Positions 1 to 8,427 of a stretch of DNA of 64,000 nucleotides are shown here, piece after piece; the first letter of the stretch is position 1; every line of letters begins with the position of its first letter. The translations under genes were made by a program, and so were the position numbers. The notes below the pieces were generated by a model. That model saw only the letters and a program-made list of their open reading frames with translations, ran no database searches and was not told where the DNA came from. The stretch comes from Flavobacterium sp. GT3R68. GTDB taxonomy: Bacteria > Bacteroidota > Bacteroidia > Flavobacteriales > Flavobacteriaceae. The stretch is from contig NZ_VJZK01000002.1 in the NCBI RefSeq assembly GCF_007109225.1, forward strand, positions 186,001 to 250,000, read 5' to 3'.

Positions 1-946
1 TATATAAGAAATAACCTCCGATGAAATAAATCACAAAGCTGATGAGTAAAGTGGCAATCGGGAGGTTCCACAATTCCTTGATATACATTTGGGCTGTTCC
101 GGTGTATTGTGCTTCGGCAGCCTGCATCACCTCAGGAGATATTTTGGCTGTTGGACTCACATTGACACCAAAAAATGCGGAAGCGGCAAACATTAGCGAC
201 ATTCCTATAATGGCCCATATCATGAATTGCAGGATTCCGGCTAAAGAAGTTCCGATGATTTTTCCCATCATCAACTGAAATGGTTTTACCGAGGAAATAA
301 TGATTTCGACAATACGATTTGTTTTTTCTTCAATGACACTACGCATCACCATATTCCCGTAAATAATGATAAACATCATTATCAGGTAACCAAAAAAGCC
401 ACCTATACCAATTTTGATTTCGTTGAGACCTTTGACGCTTTCTTCTCCCGAAGATTTCGACAGGCTGATATTAACTTTAGCTTCAGCATTTTTAATAGCT
501 ACAGTATCTAAATTGGCTTTTTCGAAATTGCCTTTAGTGATTTTAGCAGCGATAATATCTTCGACATTTTCAACAAAAGACAAACTTGGACTGTCGTTTG
601 AAATGTATTGTATTTTATTCTCCAGCTGTTTATTATCGGATACTTTTGGGATAAAAATCAATCCTTCATAACTCTCATTGGTAATGCTGTCTTTAATAAT
701 TTGTGTATCAATAGCGGACAAATTGATGTACTTATACTCGTCCGAATTTTTGAATTCATTGACAAATAAACCGGTTTCATCGTGAATGGCGACCAATTTC
801 ATGTCGGCTTTCAAGGTGCTTAAATAACCCACAAAACCGGCAATACCGACGAAAAGCAATGGACTTAAGAAAGTCATCACGATGAACGACCGATTGCGGA
901 CTTTGGCTATGAATTCCCTTTTTATGATTAATGCTATTATAGACAT
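1..946 (-). CDS. ABC-2 type transporter permease (NatB-like), 3' end outside window
   Basis: The gene runs off the left edge, so only about 315 N-terminal residues are visible; the start codon is the ATG at 946. The N-terminus is short and basic, followed by a transmembrane segment near residues 17-38 and a large extracytoplasmic region of about 140 residues. After that come further membrane segments and a conserved stretch with the sequence VIEEKTNRIVEIIISSVKP, typical of the membrane-proximal coupling region in ABC-2 (NatB/YhaP) permeases. It follows the ATPase gene on the same strand after 51 bases, so the two probably form one exporter. The substrate cannot be read from the sequence; sodium, drug or lipid export are all seen in this family. 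Confidence 0.85.
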   Translation of the reverse strand, partial: MSIIALIIKREFIAKVRNRSFIVMTFLSPLLFVGIAGFVGYLSTLKADMKLVAIHDETGLFVNEFKNSDEYKYINLSAIDTQIIKDSITNESYEGLIFIPKVSDNKQLENKIQYISNDSPSLSFVENVEDIIAAKITKGNFEKANLDTVAIKNAEAKVNISLSKSSGEESVKGLNEIKIGIGGFFGYLIMMFIIIYGNMVMRSVIEEKTNRIVEIIISSVKPFQLMMGKIIGTSLAGILQFMIWAIIGMSLMFAASAFFGVNVSPTAKISPEVMQAAEAQYTGTAQMYIKELWNLPIATLLISFVIYFIGGYFLY

Positions 947-997
947 TTTAGATTATTAGATTGTTAGACATTTTAGATTATAAATTCTTAAGAAAGT

Positions 998-1918
998 CTA
1001 TTTACTTACCGTCTGAATGAAAATATCGTTGACACTCGGAATTTTTTCAACGAAATGTGTTACCTGCCCTCTTTGCGTCAGGATATGCAGCAATTCATTT
1101 GGTGTAGCGTTGCCTAACTGGATTTCGAGTTTCAATTCGTCGTTCAGTGATTTGAAATTCGTCTGGCCTACAGTGAATTTCTGGGTAATGTCGTACATCA
1201 GACCTTCGATATTATCACTCAAAATACCGACTTCGAAACTATTGGTACGGTATTTTTTCTTGACATCGTCTAATCTTCCTTCAATCAATTTGTTCGACTT
1301 GTGAAGCAATGCGATATGGTCGCACAATTCTTCCACGCTTTCCATTCGGTGGGTCGAGAAAATAATCGTCGAACCCTGCTCACGCAAGGCAAGGATTTCG
1401 TCTTTAATCAGATTGGCATTGACTGGGTCAAATCCCGAGAACGGTTCGTCAAAAATCAACAATTTCGGCTTATGCAAAACACATACGACGAATTGGATTT
1501 TTTGGGCCATCCCTTTGGATAACTCCTGTATTTTTTTGTTCCACCAACCTTGGATTTCCAATCGTTCAAACCAATATTCAAGTTGTTTTTTAGCTTCTGC
1601 TTTAGACAATCCTTTCATTTGTGCCAGATACAGGCATTGCTCGCCGACTTTCATACTTTTGTACAAGCCTCGTTCTTCGGGCATGTAACCGATATATTGC
1701 ACATGATTGGACTGCAGTTTTTCGCCGTCGAGAATGATCTCGCCGCTGTCGGGCATTGTAATCTGATTTATGATTCGGATCAGAGAGGTTTTTCCGGCTC
1801 CGTTGGGACCAAGAAGTCCGTAGATACTTCCTTTGGGAACCGTGATTGAAACTTCGTTAAGTGCCGTATAATCACCGTATTGCTTGACGACTTTATTAAC
1901 TTCAAGTATATTTCTCAT
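998..1918 (-). CDS. ABC transporter ATP-binding protein (NatA-like)
   Basis: 306-residue ATPase subunit. Walker A is at residues 37-44 (GPNGAGKT), the signature reads LSKGMAQK rather than the textbook LSGGQ (common in the NatA/CcmA branch), Walker B ends in LIFDEP, and the H-loop follows in STHRM. The C-terminal 80 residues form the DUF4162-type tail found on exporter ATPases of this branch. It lies directly upstream of the ABC-2 permease gene. It energises transport across the inner membrane; the substrate is unknown. Confidence 0.92.
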   Translation of the reverse strand: MRNILEVNKVVKQYGDYTALNEVSITVPKGSIYGLLGPNGAGKTSLIRIINQITMPDSGEIILDGEKLQSNHVQYIGYMPEERGLYKSMKVGEQCLYLAQMKGLSKAEAKKQLEYWFERLEIQGWWNKKIQELSKGMAQKIQFVVCVLHKPKLLIFDEPFSGFDPVNANLIKDEILALREQGSTIIFSTHRMESVEELCDHIALLHKSNKLIEGRLDDVKKKYRTNSFEVGILSDNIEGLMYDITQKFTVGQTNFKSLNDELKLEIQLGNATPNELLHILTQRGQVTHFVEKIPSVNDIFIQTVSK

Positions 1919-1978
1919 CCTATTTTTAAGATTTATGTAAAAGTAAAGAATTAGTATTGAAAAGGGTACGAATGTTTC

Positions 1979-2017
1979 AAAAAAAACCCATCCTTATTTA
2001 CACAAGGATGGGAAAAA
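1979..2017 (-). terminator. Rho-independent terminator after dnaJ
   Basis: A 9-bp stem (CCCATCCTT pairing with AAGGATGGG, 1987-2012) with an 8-base loop is followed on the minus strand by a run of eight T. It ends the grpE-dnaJ transcript and separates it from the ABC exporter genes. Confidence 0.85.
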
Positions 2018-2049
2018 TTGTCATGATTAAAATCATCACAATAAAAAAA

Positions 2050-3174
2050 TTATGAAAACATGTCTTTCACTTTTTCAAAAAAGGACTTATCTCCTTTTTC
2101 CGGGTTTGGGATGAAATTTTCATCGGTCAACGCTTTTTCGAAAAACTGTTTTTGTTCTTTATTTAATGTTTTTGGCGTCCATACATTCACATGAACCAAT
2201 AAATCGCCATTACCGTAACCATTAATACTAGGAATACCTTTTCCTTTCAATCTTAATATTTTACCGGATTGAATCCCCTCTTCCAATTTAATTCTGACTT
2301 TTCCGCTAACGGCATCGATTTCTTTGGAAATACCCAGGACCGCTTCCGCAAAACTGATGTATAAATCCAAATGAAGATTCTCGCCTTCACGTTTCAAGGT
2401 TTCATGTTCTATTTCTTCAATAACGACAATTAAATCTCCAGGAACACTGTTACCCGGAGCATCGTTACCTTTATTGGCCACTTTCAATTGCATGCCATCC
2501 ACTACACCTGCCGGGATTTTAATCGAAACGGTTTCGTCTTCCAAAATCATTCCCTGAGTATCCGCCTCGGCTGGTTTTTTATCTAATATCTGACCGGACC
2601 CCCCGCAGGTAGGACACGTCGAAGCCGACTGCATTCTACCTAAAATAGTATTGGTAACACGCATTACCTGTCCCTGACCATTACAGGTAGAACAAGTTTT
2701 ATACGATACACCGGGTGCTTGTGCTTTACGTTTTACTTTAACTTTTTTCTCCACTCCATGGGCAATTTCTTCCAAAGTTAATTTGACTTTGATACGAAGA
2801 TTACTTCCTTTGGTTCTGCGTTGGCCTCCTCCGCCACCGCCAAATCCACCGAAACCACCTCCGCCACCGAAAGCACTTCCAAAGATATCACCGAATTGGC
2901 TGAAAATATCGTCCATATTCATGTGACCGCCACCACCGTAACCACCGTTACCGTCGAAAGCCTGATGACCATACTGATCATATTTTGCTCTCTTTTGTGA
3001 ATCGCTTAAAATTTCATAAGCTTCTGCCGCTTTTTTGAAGTTTTCTTCAGCAGCTTTGTCTCCCGGATTTTTGTCAGGGTGAAACTCAATCGCTTTCTTA
3101 CGGTAGGCTTTTTTAATTTCTGCCGCATCAGCATTTTTAGAGATGCCTAATATTTCGTAAAAATCTTTTTTCAT
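2050..3174 (-). CDS. dnaJ: Molecular chaperone DnaJ (Hsp40), with only two zinc-finger motifs
   Basis: Co-chaperone that stimulates DnaK ATPase and delivers unfolded proteins. The J domain covers residues 4-68 with the HPD motif at 32-34. A Gly/Phe-rich linker follows (about 75-120), then the zinc region and the two C-terminal substrate-binding beta domains. Type I DnaJ proteins normally carry four CxxCxGxG motifs; here only two are present, at 161-168 and 187-194. They are adjacent and match motifs 2 and 3 (zinc centre II) of the standard layout. Motifs 1 and 4 (centre I) are absent and the reading frame is intact. The gene lies 64 bases downstream of grpE and shares its promoter. Confidence 0.96.
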   Translation of the reverse strand: MKKDFYEILGISKNADAAEIKKAYRKKAIEFHPDKNPGDKAAEENFKKAAEAYEILSDSQKRAKYDQYGHQAFDGNGGYGGGGHMNMDDIFSQFGDIFGSAFGGGGGFGGFGGGGGGQRRTKGSNLRIKVKLTLEEIAHGVEKKVKVKRKAQAPGVSYKTCSTCNGQGQVMRVTNTILGRMQSASTCPTCGGSGQILDKKPAEADTQGMILEDETVSIKIPAGVVDGMQLKVANKGNDAPGNSVPGDLIVVIEEIEHETLKREGENLHLDLYISFAEAVLGISKEIDAVSGKVRIKLEEGIQSGKILRLKGKGIPSINGYGNGDLLVHVNVWTPKTLNKEQKQFFEKALTDENFIPNPEKGDKSFFEKVKDMFS

Positions 3175-3198
3175 TTTTATTTTTCTAATTTTTATGAC

Positions 3199-3227
3199 GA
3201 TGCAACTTCACAAACGTGTTGTGCATC
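3199..3227 (-). other. Hairpin in the grpE-dnaJ spacer
   Basis: Inverted repeat GATGCA (3199-3204) and TGCATC (3222-3227) with a further short ACA/TGT pairing inside, located between the grpE stop and the dnaJ start. It has no T-run, so it is not an ordinary terminator. It could be an mRNA processing or stabilising hairpin within the operon transcript; this is inference. Confidence 0.35.
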
Positions 3228-3238
3228 TAGTAGTGGAT

Positions 3239-3808
3239 CTATTGTCCGATTACTACTTTAGGAAAACGAATGATTTTATCACCCAATTTGTATCCCTTTT
3301 CAAGAACGTCAACAATTTTCCCTTTGGAATCCGGAGCTGGGATTTGTGTAATTGCCTCTGCATAATCGGCATTAAATACGTCTCCGGGACGTACTTCAAC
3401 TTCTTCCAATCCTTTTGAAACCAATGTATTTTTCAATTTGTCATATATCAATTCCACACCTTTCAACAAGACGTCGTCTTCTGACTTTTTGATTTCGATT
3501 ACCGCTCTGTCAAAATCATCCAAAACAGGAAGCATCGCCTGTAAAACCTCTTGGTTTGCGGTTTTAAACAAATCGATACGTTCTTTGGCAGTTCTTTTTT
3601 TGTAGTTTTCAAATTCAGCAAAAAGCCTTAAATGCTTGTCTCTTTCTTTTGCTAGATCCTGTGTCAATTGTTCTTCAATACTTAATTCTTCTATAATGAG
3701 CTGCTCCCCATTAGCATTTGTCTCTAATGTTACATCATCCAGTTCCTGTTCCATTTCAGTATTTTCAGTCGTCATCTTGCTTGTATTTTTAAATATATTT
3801 TTAAACAT
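3239..3808 (-). CDS. grpE: Nucleotide exchange factor GrpE
   Basis: GrpE releases ADP from DnaK. The product is about 189 residues: an acidic, disordered N-terminus, a long coiled coil starting around ELSIEEQLTQDLAKERDK, and a C-terminal beta domain ending in GDKIIRFPKVVIGQ. The frame is open to an ATG at 3850, but a clear promoter (-7 box TAATTTTG at 3836-3843) overlaps that upstream start and would begin transcription near 3829. The ATG at 3808 (MFKNIFKN) is therefore preferred. It is first in an operon with dnaJ, as usual in this phylum. Confidence 0.93.
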   Translation of the reverse strand: MFKNIFKNTSKMTTENTEMEQELDDVTLETNANGEQLIIEELSIEEQLTQDLAKERDKHLRLFAEFENYKKRTAKERIDLFKTANQEVLQAMLPVLDDFDRAVIEIKKSEDDVLLKGVELIYDKLKNTLVSKGLEEVEVRPGDVFNADYAEAITQIPAPDSKGKIVDVLEKGYKLGDKIIRFPKVVIGQ

Positions 3809-3835
3809 CGGTTTTTTATTCTTTTCTTGGGATTG

Positions 3836-3868
3836 CAAAATTACTGCCATTTCTTTGAAAATGTCAAA
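3836..3868 (-). promoter_or_regulatory. Promoter of grpE-dnaJ
   Basis: On the minus strand: TTTG (3865-3868), 21 bases, then TAATTTTG (3836-3843), a full match to the Bacteroidota TTTG / TAnnTTTG promoter pattern. It fixes the grpE start downstream at 3808. I see no CIRCE-type inverted repeat. Confidence 0.7.
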
Positions 3869-4063
3869 TTGTCACACTTTTTTTATCAGGTATGTAGAAA
3901 TAACAGGTTTGGTAAATTTTAATATAAATTTAAGAAAAATTCCTGATGCTTTTGATATGTTTGTTTTGGTAAAAATTCTTTTGACAAAAGTAGGATTGAA
4001 TTTAACCGACGGTTGCGGAAACGCTTCCATATTAATTATTAATTCAAATTGCAGTATATTAAA

Positions 4064-4095
4064 AAAAAAGCTCCGTTTTTAAATGGAGCTTTTTT
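4064..4095 (-). terminator. Terminator overlapping the stop codon of the epimerase gene
   Basis: Stem AAGCTCC / GGAGCTT with flanking A and T runs on both sides (4064-4074 pairing with 4085-4095), so it can work in either direction. The stop codon of the leftward gene (4094-4096) lies inside the T-run. Confidence 0.75.
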
Positions 4096-4999
4096 ATGGA
4101 AAAAGGTTTTCAAATGCTTTGAATAATGTCTTGTATTTAAATAAAAACCCTGCATCGATGACCTTTTGGGGACTTAGCTTTTTATTTTCGAATAATAATT
4201 CATGCATGTCACCCAGAATAAATTTCATTACGAACTGCGGAATATTAGGGAGCAGTAACGGTTTCCTCAAAACAGTAGCGATTGCTTTTGTTAATTCTTC
4301 GTTGGTTACAGGATTAGGTGCCACAGCATTATAAACGCCATCCAACTTATTTTCGACAGCAAACAAATACAATGCGGCCAGATCATGAATATGAATCCAG
4401 GACTGCATCTGTTTTCCGCTCCCAAACGGAGCCCCCACACCCCATTGAATGGGTTTCATCATTTCGGGCAAAGCTCCACCTTTATTGGAAAATACCAATC
4501 CCGTGCGTAATATACAGACCTTAACATTTAATCTTTTAAAGGCGTCCACGCTGTCTTCCCACTTTACGACCACAGTACCTAGAAACCCATCATCAAATTC
4601 AGGTGAATCTTCGGTGTAGACTATCGTATCGCTGTTCGGATAGATACCCGAAGCCGAAGCGGAAACAATTTGTTGAACCTGATGCGGATTGTTTTTGAGT
4701 GCCTTAAAAAGTACGTTAGAGGATAGAATCCTGCTTTCGAGAATTTCCTCTTTATAGGCAGTGGTCCATCGTTTAGCGATAGTGGCTCCTGCCAGGTGAA
4801 TGATGGCATCGACTCCCATAAGACAATTTTCGTCAATAATTCCCTGTTCCGGATTCCAGAAAAAACCCCTGTAATTCGGTTGGTTTTCAATTTTTTTCTT
4901 GGATGTGGTAAGATAATGAATGCTGATTCCGTTTTGCAGTAACAAGGAAACGATTTCATCTCCAATCAAACCTGTTGCCCCTGTAATTAATACTTTCAT
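4094..4999 (-). CDS. TIGR01777 family NAD(P)-dependent epimerase/dehydratase (YfcH/SDR39U1-like)
   Basis: 301 residues. It starts with a Rossmann motif, ITGATGLIG, near residues 5-13 and has the extended-SDR pattern; TIGR01777 proteins usually lack a clear substrate assignment. The C-terminal 50 residues, ending KVIDAGFLFKYKTLFKAFENLF, are the DUF1731 tail that defines this group. The YfcH group is thought to be an NADP-binding oxidoreductase or epimerase of unknown substrate. Single gene, leftward, with its own terminator. Confidence 0.88.
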   Translation of the reverse strand: MKVLITGATGLIGDEIVSLLLQNGISIHYLTTSKKKIENQPNYRGFFWNPEQGIIDENCLMGVDAIIHLAGATIAKRWTTAYKEEILESRILSSNVLFKALKNNPHQVQQIVSASASGIYPNSDTIVYTEDSPEFDDGFLGTVVVKWEDSVDAFKRLNVKVCILRTGLVFSNKGGALPEMMKPIQWGVGAPFGSGKQMQSWIHIHDLAALYLFAVENKLDGVYNAVAPNPVTNEELTKAIATVLRKPLLLPNIPQFVMKFILGDMHELLFENKKLSPQKVIDAGFLFKYKTLFKAFENLFP

Positions 5000-5114
5000 G
5001 GTTTCATTTCTATCGATCCTTAAAATTACGTTCGAACGGATAAAAATAAATGTTAATTAAGTACGATTTAACTTTCTTTTTATTTTATAAGTCTTACAAA
5101 CAGGACATTACTAT

Positions 5115-5567
5115 TTACTTGAGCCTTATGCTCCATTCGAAATTCATCTCTGAAACGGGATACCCTTTTTCATCGGTTCCGATTGATTTCATCCAAAACG
5201 TTTGCCCTTCACCCGTCGCAATCGTTTGTCGAATGGCATCTTCGATAAGGGCTCCGTCTTTACAGGAGAAGGTAATTCTTCCGGTCGCTTTTTTGGTAAA
5301 AGTGCTATTGTTATTGGCCACGAGCATCGAAATGTTTTTACCGCTTTTTTTAATCTGATACATTACCAAAGCGCCGGTGGTCAATTCAGCTGCCATTGCC
5401 TGCACCGCAAAGTACATCGATTTGAATGGATTCTGATTAAACCATCTGTGTGTTACTGTTGCAACGCATTGTTTATTATCAATTTGTTTTACGCGAACCC
5501 CGCACCAGAAGGCGGAAGGTAGCTTAAAGAACAGAAAAGTGTTTAATTTTTGAGGAGAAAGTTCCAT
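5115..5567 (-). CDS. DUF4442 domain protein (hotdog-fold thioesterase-like)
   Basis: About 150 residues from the ATG at 5567 (MELSPQKLN); the frame is open 14 codons further upstream, but the hotdog domain begins here. The pattern of a short helix with WCGVRV, then TVTHRWFNQNPFKS and the helix FAVQAMAAEL matches DUF4442, a branch of the PaaI/YiiD-type hotdog superfamily. Members are predicted to bind acyl-CoA or a similar thioester; the substrate is unknown. No operon partner is visible. Confidence 0.8.
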   Translation of the reverse strand: MELSPQKLNTFLFFKLPSAFWCGVRVKQIDNKQCVATVTHRWFNQNPFKSMYFAVQAMAAELTTGALVMYQIKKSGKNISMLVANNNSTFTKKATGRITFSCKDGALIEDAIRQTIATGEGQTFWMKSIGTDEKGYPVSEMNFEWSIRLK

Positions 5568-5749
5568 GGCTGCGCATTTTTTTATAAAAATACGAAAAAT
5601 ACTATGCACTCATATAAAATTCCAGAAAACCTTCAAAACTCAATAAAGACAAGCAATAAGCAGGAGTTTTGCTTAATTTATAAAAACAAATTTGTTAATT
5701 TTTTGTTAATATTTGGTACTATGCAAAACAAGATACTGTCTTTTAGACA

Positions 5750-5757
5750 TATATTTG
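5750..5757 (+). promoter_or_regulatory. -7 promoter box upstream of the DUF4870 gene
   Basis: TATATTTG is an exact TAnnTTTG match, 31 bases before the ATG at 5789. I see no TTG at standard spacing upstream, so only the -7 element is supported. Confidence 0.5.
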
Positions 5758-5788
5758 TATAAGAAATTACTATATACAATTTAAAGTC

Positions 5789-6244
5789 ATGGAAACAACA
5801 AAGCACCAGAACACCGCAGCCTTAATTCATTTAAGCACTTTGTCACAGTATTTTATTCCGTTTGGGAATTTTATTTTTCCGCTTATTCTTTGGAATACGA
5901 ACAAGCATAAATCAGAATATGTGGACCAACAAGGAAAACAGGCAGTAAATTTTCAATTAAGCTTGTTCCTATATGCACTCGTACTTTGTCTGATCTCGCT
6001 GCCAATTTTATTTTTCACAATACTGAAAAATCTTCCGCTGAACGAGATTATAAATGGGAATGAAATCGGCATCGAAAATTTCCATATTCCGAATCTAACA
6101 GGAATGGCAATACTGGCCGGAGTGGCAATATTTCTGGTTGTCATTATAAAAGTAATTGAATTTTGCTTAATCATCTATGCTACCGTGAGAACATCAAACG
6201 GAGAACCATTCAAATATCCGGTAACCATTCCATTCATTAAATAA
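5789..6244 (+). CDS. DUF4870 domain membrane protein
   Basis: 151 residues with three or four predicted transmembrane segments (about 25-45, 62-85, 108-135). The motif DQQGKQAVNFQLSL near residue 50 is characteristic of DUF4870 (Tic20-like). The biochemical function is unknown. It lies about 90 bases upstream of padR, and members are often found next to PadR/PspC genes in flavobacteria, which suggests a role in envelope homeostasis; that role is inference. Confidence 0.85.
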   Translation: METTKHQNTAALIHLSTLSQYFIPFGNFIFPLILWNTNKHKSEYVDQQGKQAVNFQLSLFLYALVLCLISLPILFFTILKNLPLNEIINGNEIGIENFHIPNLTGMAILAGVAIFLVVIIKVIEFCLIIYATVRTSNGEPFKYPVTIPFIK

Positions 6245-6303
6245 TATATAAGCCGCAAATACGAAGTCAATCATCAAAAATCATCATCAATCATCAATCA
6301 AAA

Positions 6304-6348
6304 ATGGACAGTTTAATTAAAAACAAAAAAAGGAATTATGAACATTGA
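6304..6348 (+). CDS. Possible 14-codon leader ORF overlapping the PadR start
   Basis: ATG at 6304 opens a short frame (MDSLIKNKKRNYEH) that ends at 6348, overlapping the first 11 bases of the PadR gene. It follows directly on a CAATCA-rich leader like those that sit immediately before the ATG of two genes downstream. That placement hints that this ATG is used and could couple or attenuate translation of PadR. It may equally be chance. Confidence 0.3.
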   Translation: MDSLIKNKKRNYEH

Positions 6349-6667
6349 AAACACAAAAGCCCAGATGCGAAAAGGTGTTCTTGAGTTTTGCATCTTATCT
6401 GTATTAAAAGAAAAAGATGCTTACACCTCTGAAATATTAGACACTTTGAAAAACGCTAAATTACTTGTGGTCGAGGGAACTGTGTACCCCCTGCTGACAA
6501 GATTAAAAAATGACGGACTGCTCAATTATCGTTGGGAAGAATCCACATCGGGACCGCCAAGAAAATATTATGGATTAACCGAGATCGGAAAAACATTTTT
6601 AAAAGAATTAAATAGCACCTGGACGGAACTGTCCGATGCAGTAAACATAATAACAACACAAAAATAA
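6338..6667 (+). CDS. PadR family transcriptional regulator
   Basis: 109-residue winged-helix protein. N-terminal MRKGVLEFCILSVLKEKDAY, then the recognition region VVEGTVYPLLTRLKNDGLL and the wing SGPPRKYYGLTEIGK, are the PadR signature. An AGGA motif lies five bases before the ATG, unusual for this phylum. The gene ends five bases before the PspC gene, so it is probably the local regulator of the PspC cluster. The small size (subfamily 2-like) and the missing long C-terminal dimerisation helix are normal for this group. Confidence 0.93.
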   Translation: MNIENTKAQMRKGVLEFCILSVLKEKDAYTSEILDTLKNAKLLVVEGTVYPLLTRLKNDGLLNYRWEESTSGPPRKYYGLTEIGKTFLKELNSTWTELSDAVNIITTQK

Positions 6668-6672
6668 TAGTC

Positions 6673-8421
6673 ATGAACAAAACGGTAAACATAAATTTAG
6701 GCGGAATGTTTTTTCACATTGACGAAGATGCATACCAAAAATTAACGCGTTATTTCGATGCCATCAAGCGTTCATTATCGAACACAGGCGGTCAGGACGA
6801 AATTATAAAAGATATAGAAATGCGTATTGGTGAATTAATCACCGAAAAACATACTAGCGAAAAACAGGTAATCAACCTGAAAGAAGTAGATGAAATCATT
6901 ACCATCATGGGACAACCGGAAGATTACCGTATTGACGGTGATGATGATGTACCAGCAGATTTCAGTGCGCCAAAAAGAAGAAACAAAAAATTATACCGCG
7001 ATACTGAAAAAGGATTAGTCGGTGGTGTTGCCACCGGATTGGGACATTATTTTGGGGCGGATGCAATATGGTTCAAAATTATGTTTCTGATATTTGTTTT
7101 TGCAGGTTTCGGAACGGGAATCATCGCTTATATTATTCTTTGGATTGTAACTCCGGAAGCGGTTACAACCACTGAGAAATTAGAAATGACCGGAGAACCG
7201 GTTACGATTTCCAATATAGAAAGAAAGGTTCGTGAAGAATTTGAAAATGTTTCGGAAAGACTGAAAAATGCCAATTATGATGCCATGGGAAACCAGGTAA
7301 GAACAGGAATGGGAAGAGCTACCGATAATTTGGGTACCGCATTCATTAAGATTCTCGGGATCGTTGCAAAAATTTTAGGTCTGTTCATGGTATTGTTTTC
7401 TTCTGTAGCGCTGATTGCTGTAGCGGTAACATCCATAATCCTGATGTTTTCATCGTCTTTACCGGATATGACTGTCCTAAACCATATTAACACACCGATA
7501 GGACTTGAAACACCACTTTGGGTACAGGGAATATTATTTCTTTTAGCGGCCGGAATTCCATTGTTCTTTATTTTAATCTTAGGTTTAAAATTATTGGTAA
7601 CCAATTTAAGACCTATCTCCACTATGGTGAAATATAGTTTGCTTGCGGTTTGGATTATAGCTATAGGAATCGTTATTTCATTAGGAATAAAAGAGGCCAG
7701 CCAATTGGCTTTTGATGGAAAAGTAGTTCAAAAAGAAACGATTGCATTGCAGGAAACCGATACCCTTTTCCTGAAATTTAAAAACAACGATTATTATTCC
7801 AAAGACCTCAATAATCGCAGTGATTTTGTTTTTACACAAGATTCAGCCAATACCGAAGTAATTTACTCAAACAATGTTAGATTCTATGTATTGAAAACAG
7901 ACGAAAAGGTACCCTACATCCAAATTGAAAAATTGGCGGAAGGGAAGTCAATTCAGGAAGCTAAAAAAAGAGCTGAGAAAATCAAATATGCTTTCAAAAT
8001 TGAAGGAAATCATATCATATTGGACAATTATTTATTGACAGAAGCTGCAAACAAATACCGCAACCAGAAAGTAGAAATCTATTTATACCTTCCTGAAGGT
8101 GTGGCATTCCAACCGGATATGAGTGTACAACATTACGACCATTCTGATTACGGTTTAGAATTTAATTCTTCTAATGAAGTGTATAAAATGCACAATGGAG
8201 AACTGGATTGTACTAACTGCATCGTCGATAACGAGGGAGAAGATATGGATCCAGATATGGACCCAGATATGATTCAAACTGAAACTATTTCAGGAGATGG
8301 AAACGATACTATAAAAACAGTTACTCTAAAAGTAAACGGTAAGGAAATCATCCGCACCGAGACCAAAAAGAAAGGATCCTTAACAGTCGATGGCAACGGC
8401 GTAATTATCAAAACCAATTAA
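6673..8421 (+). CDS. PspC domain membrane protein
   Basis: 582 residues. The cytoplasmic N-terminus (1-95) begins MNKTVNINLGGMFFHIDEDAY. The PspC domain follows at about 105-165, with KKLYRDTEKGLVGGVATGLG and a membrane hairpin. Three more membrane segments lie at about 225-260, 283-310 and 318-340, and the C-terminal part (about 350-582) is a beta-rich extracytoplasmic region. PspC proteins sense or counter inner-membrane stress. No pspA homologue is visible here. The gene sits five bases after padR and six before the M23 gene, so co-transcription is likely. Confidence 0.92.
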   Translation: MNKTVNINLGGMFFHIDEDAYQKLTRYFDAIKRSLSNTGGQDEIIKDIEMRIGELITEKHTSEKQVINLKEVDEIITIMGQPEDYRIDGDDDVPADFSAPKRRNKKLYRDTEKGLVGGVATGLGHYFGADAIWFKIMFLIFVFAGFGTGIIAYIILWIVTPEAVTTTEKLEMTGEPVTISNIERKVREEFENVSERLKNANYDAMGNQVRTGMGRATDNLGTAFIKILGIVAKILGLFMVLFSSVALIAVAVTSIILMFSSSLPDMTVLNHINTPIGLETPLWVQGILFLLAAGIPLFFILILGLKLLVTNLRPISTMVKYSLLAVWIIAIGIVISLGIKEASQLAFDGKVVQKETIALQETDTLFLKFKNNDYYSKDLNNRSDFVFTQDSANTEVIYSNNVRFYVLKTDEKVPYIQIEKLAEGKSIQEAKKRAEKIKYAFKIEGNHIILDNYLLTEAANKYRNQKVEIYLYLPEGVAFQPDMSVQHYDHSDYGLEFNSSNEVYKMHNGELDCTNCIVDNEGEDMDPDMDPDMIQTETISGDGNDTIKTVTLKVNGKEIIRTETKKKGSLTVDGNGVIIKTN

Positions 8422-8427
8422 AATCTA

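Noticed and set aside
3809-3850. Upstream ATG for grpE at 3850
   Set aside because: The -7 promoter box lies across this start, so a transcript from it could not carry the ATG at 3850; MFKNIFKN at 3808 is used.
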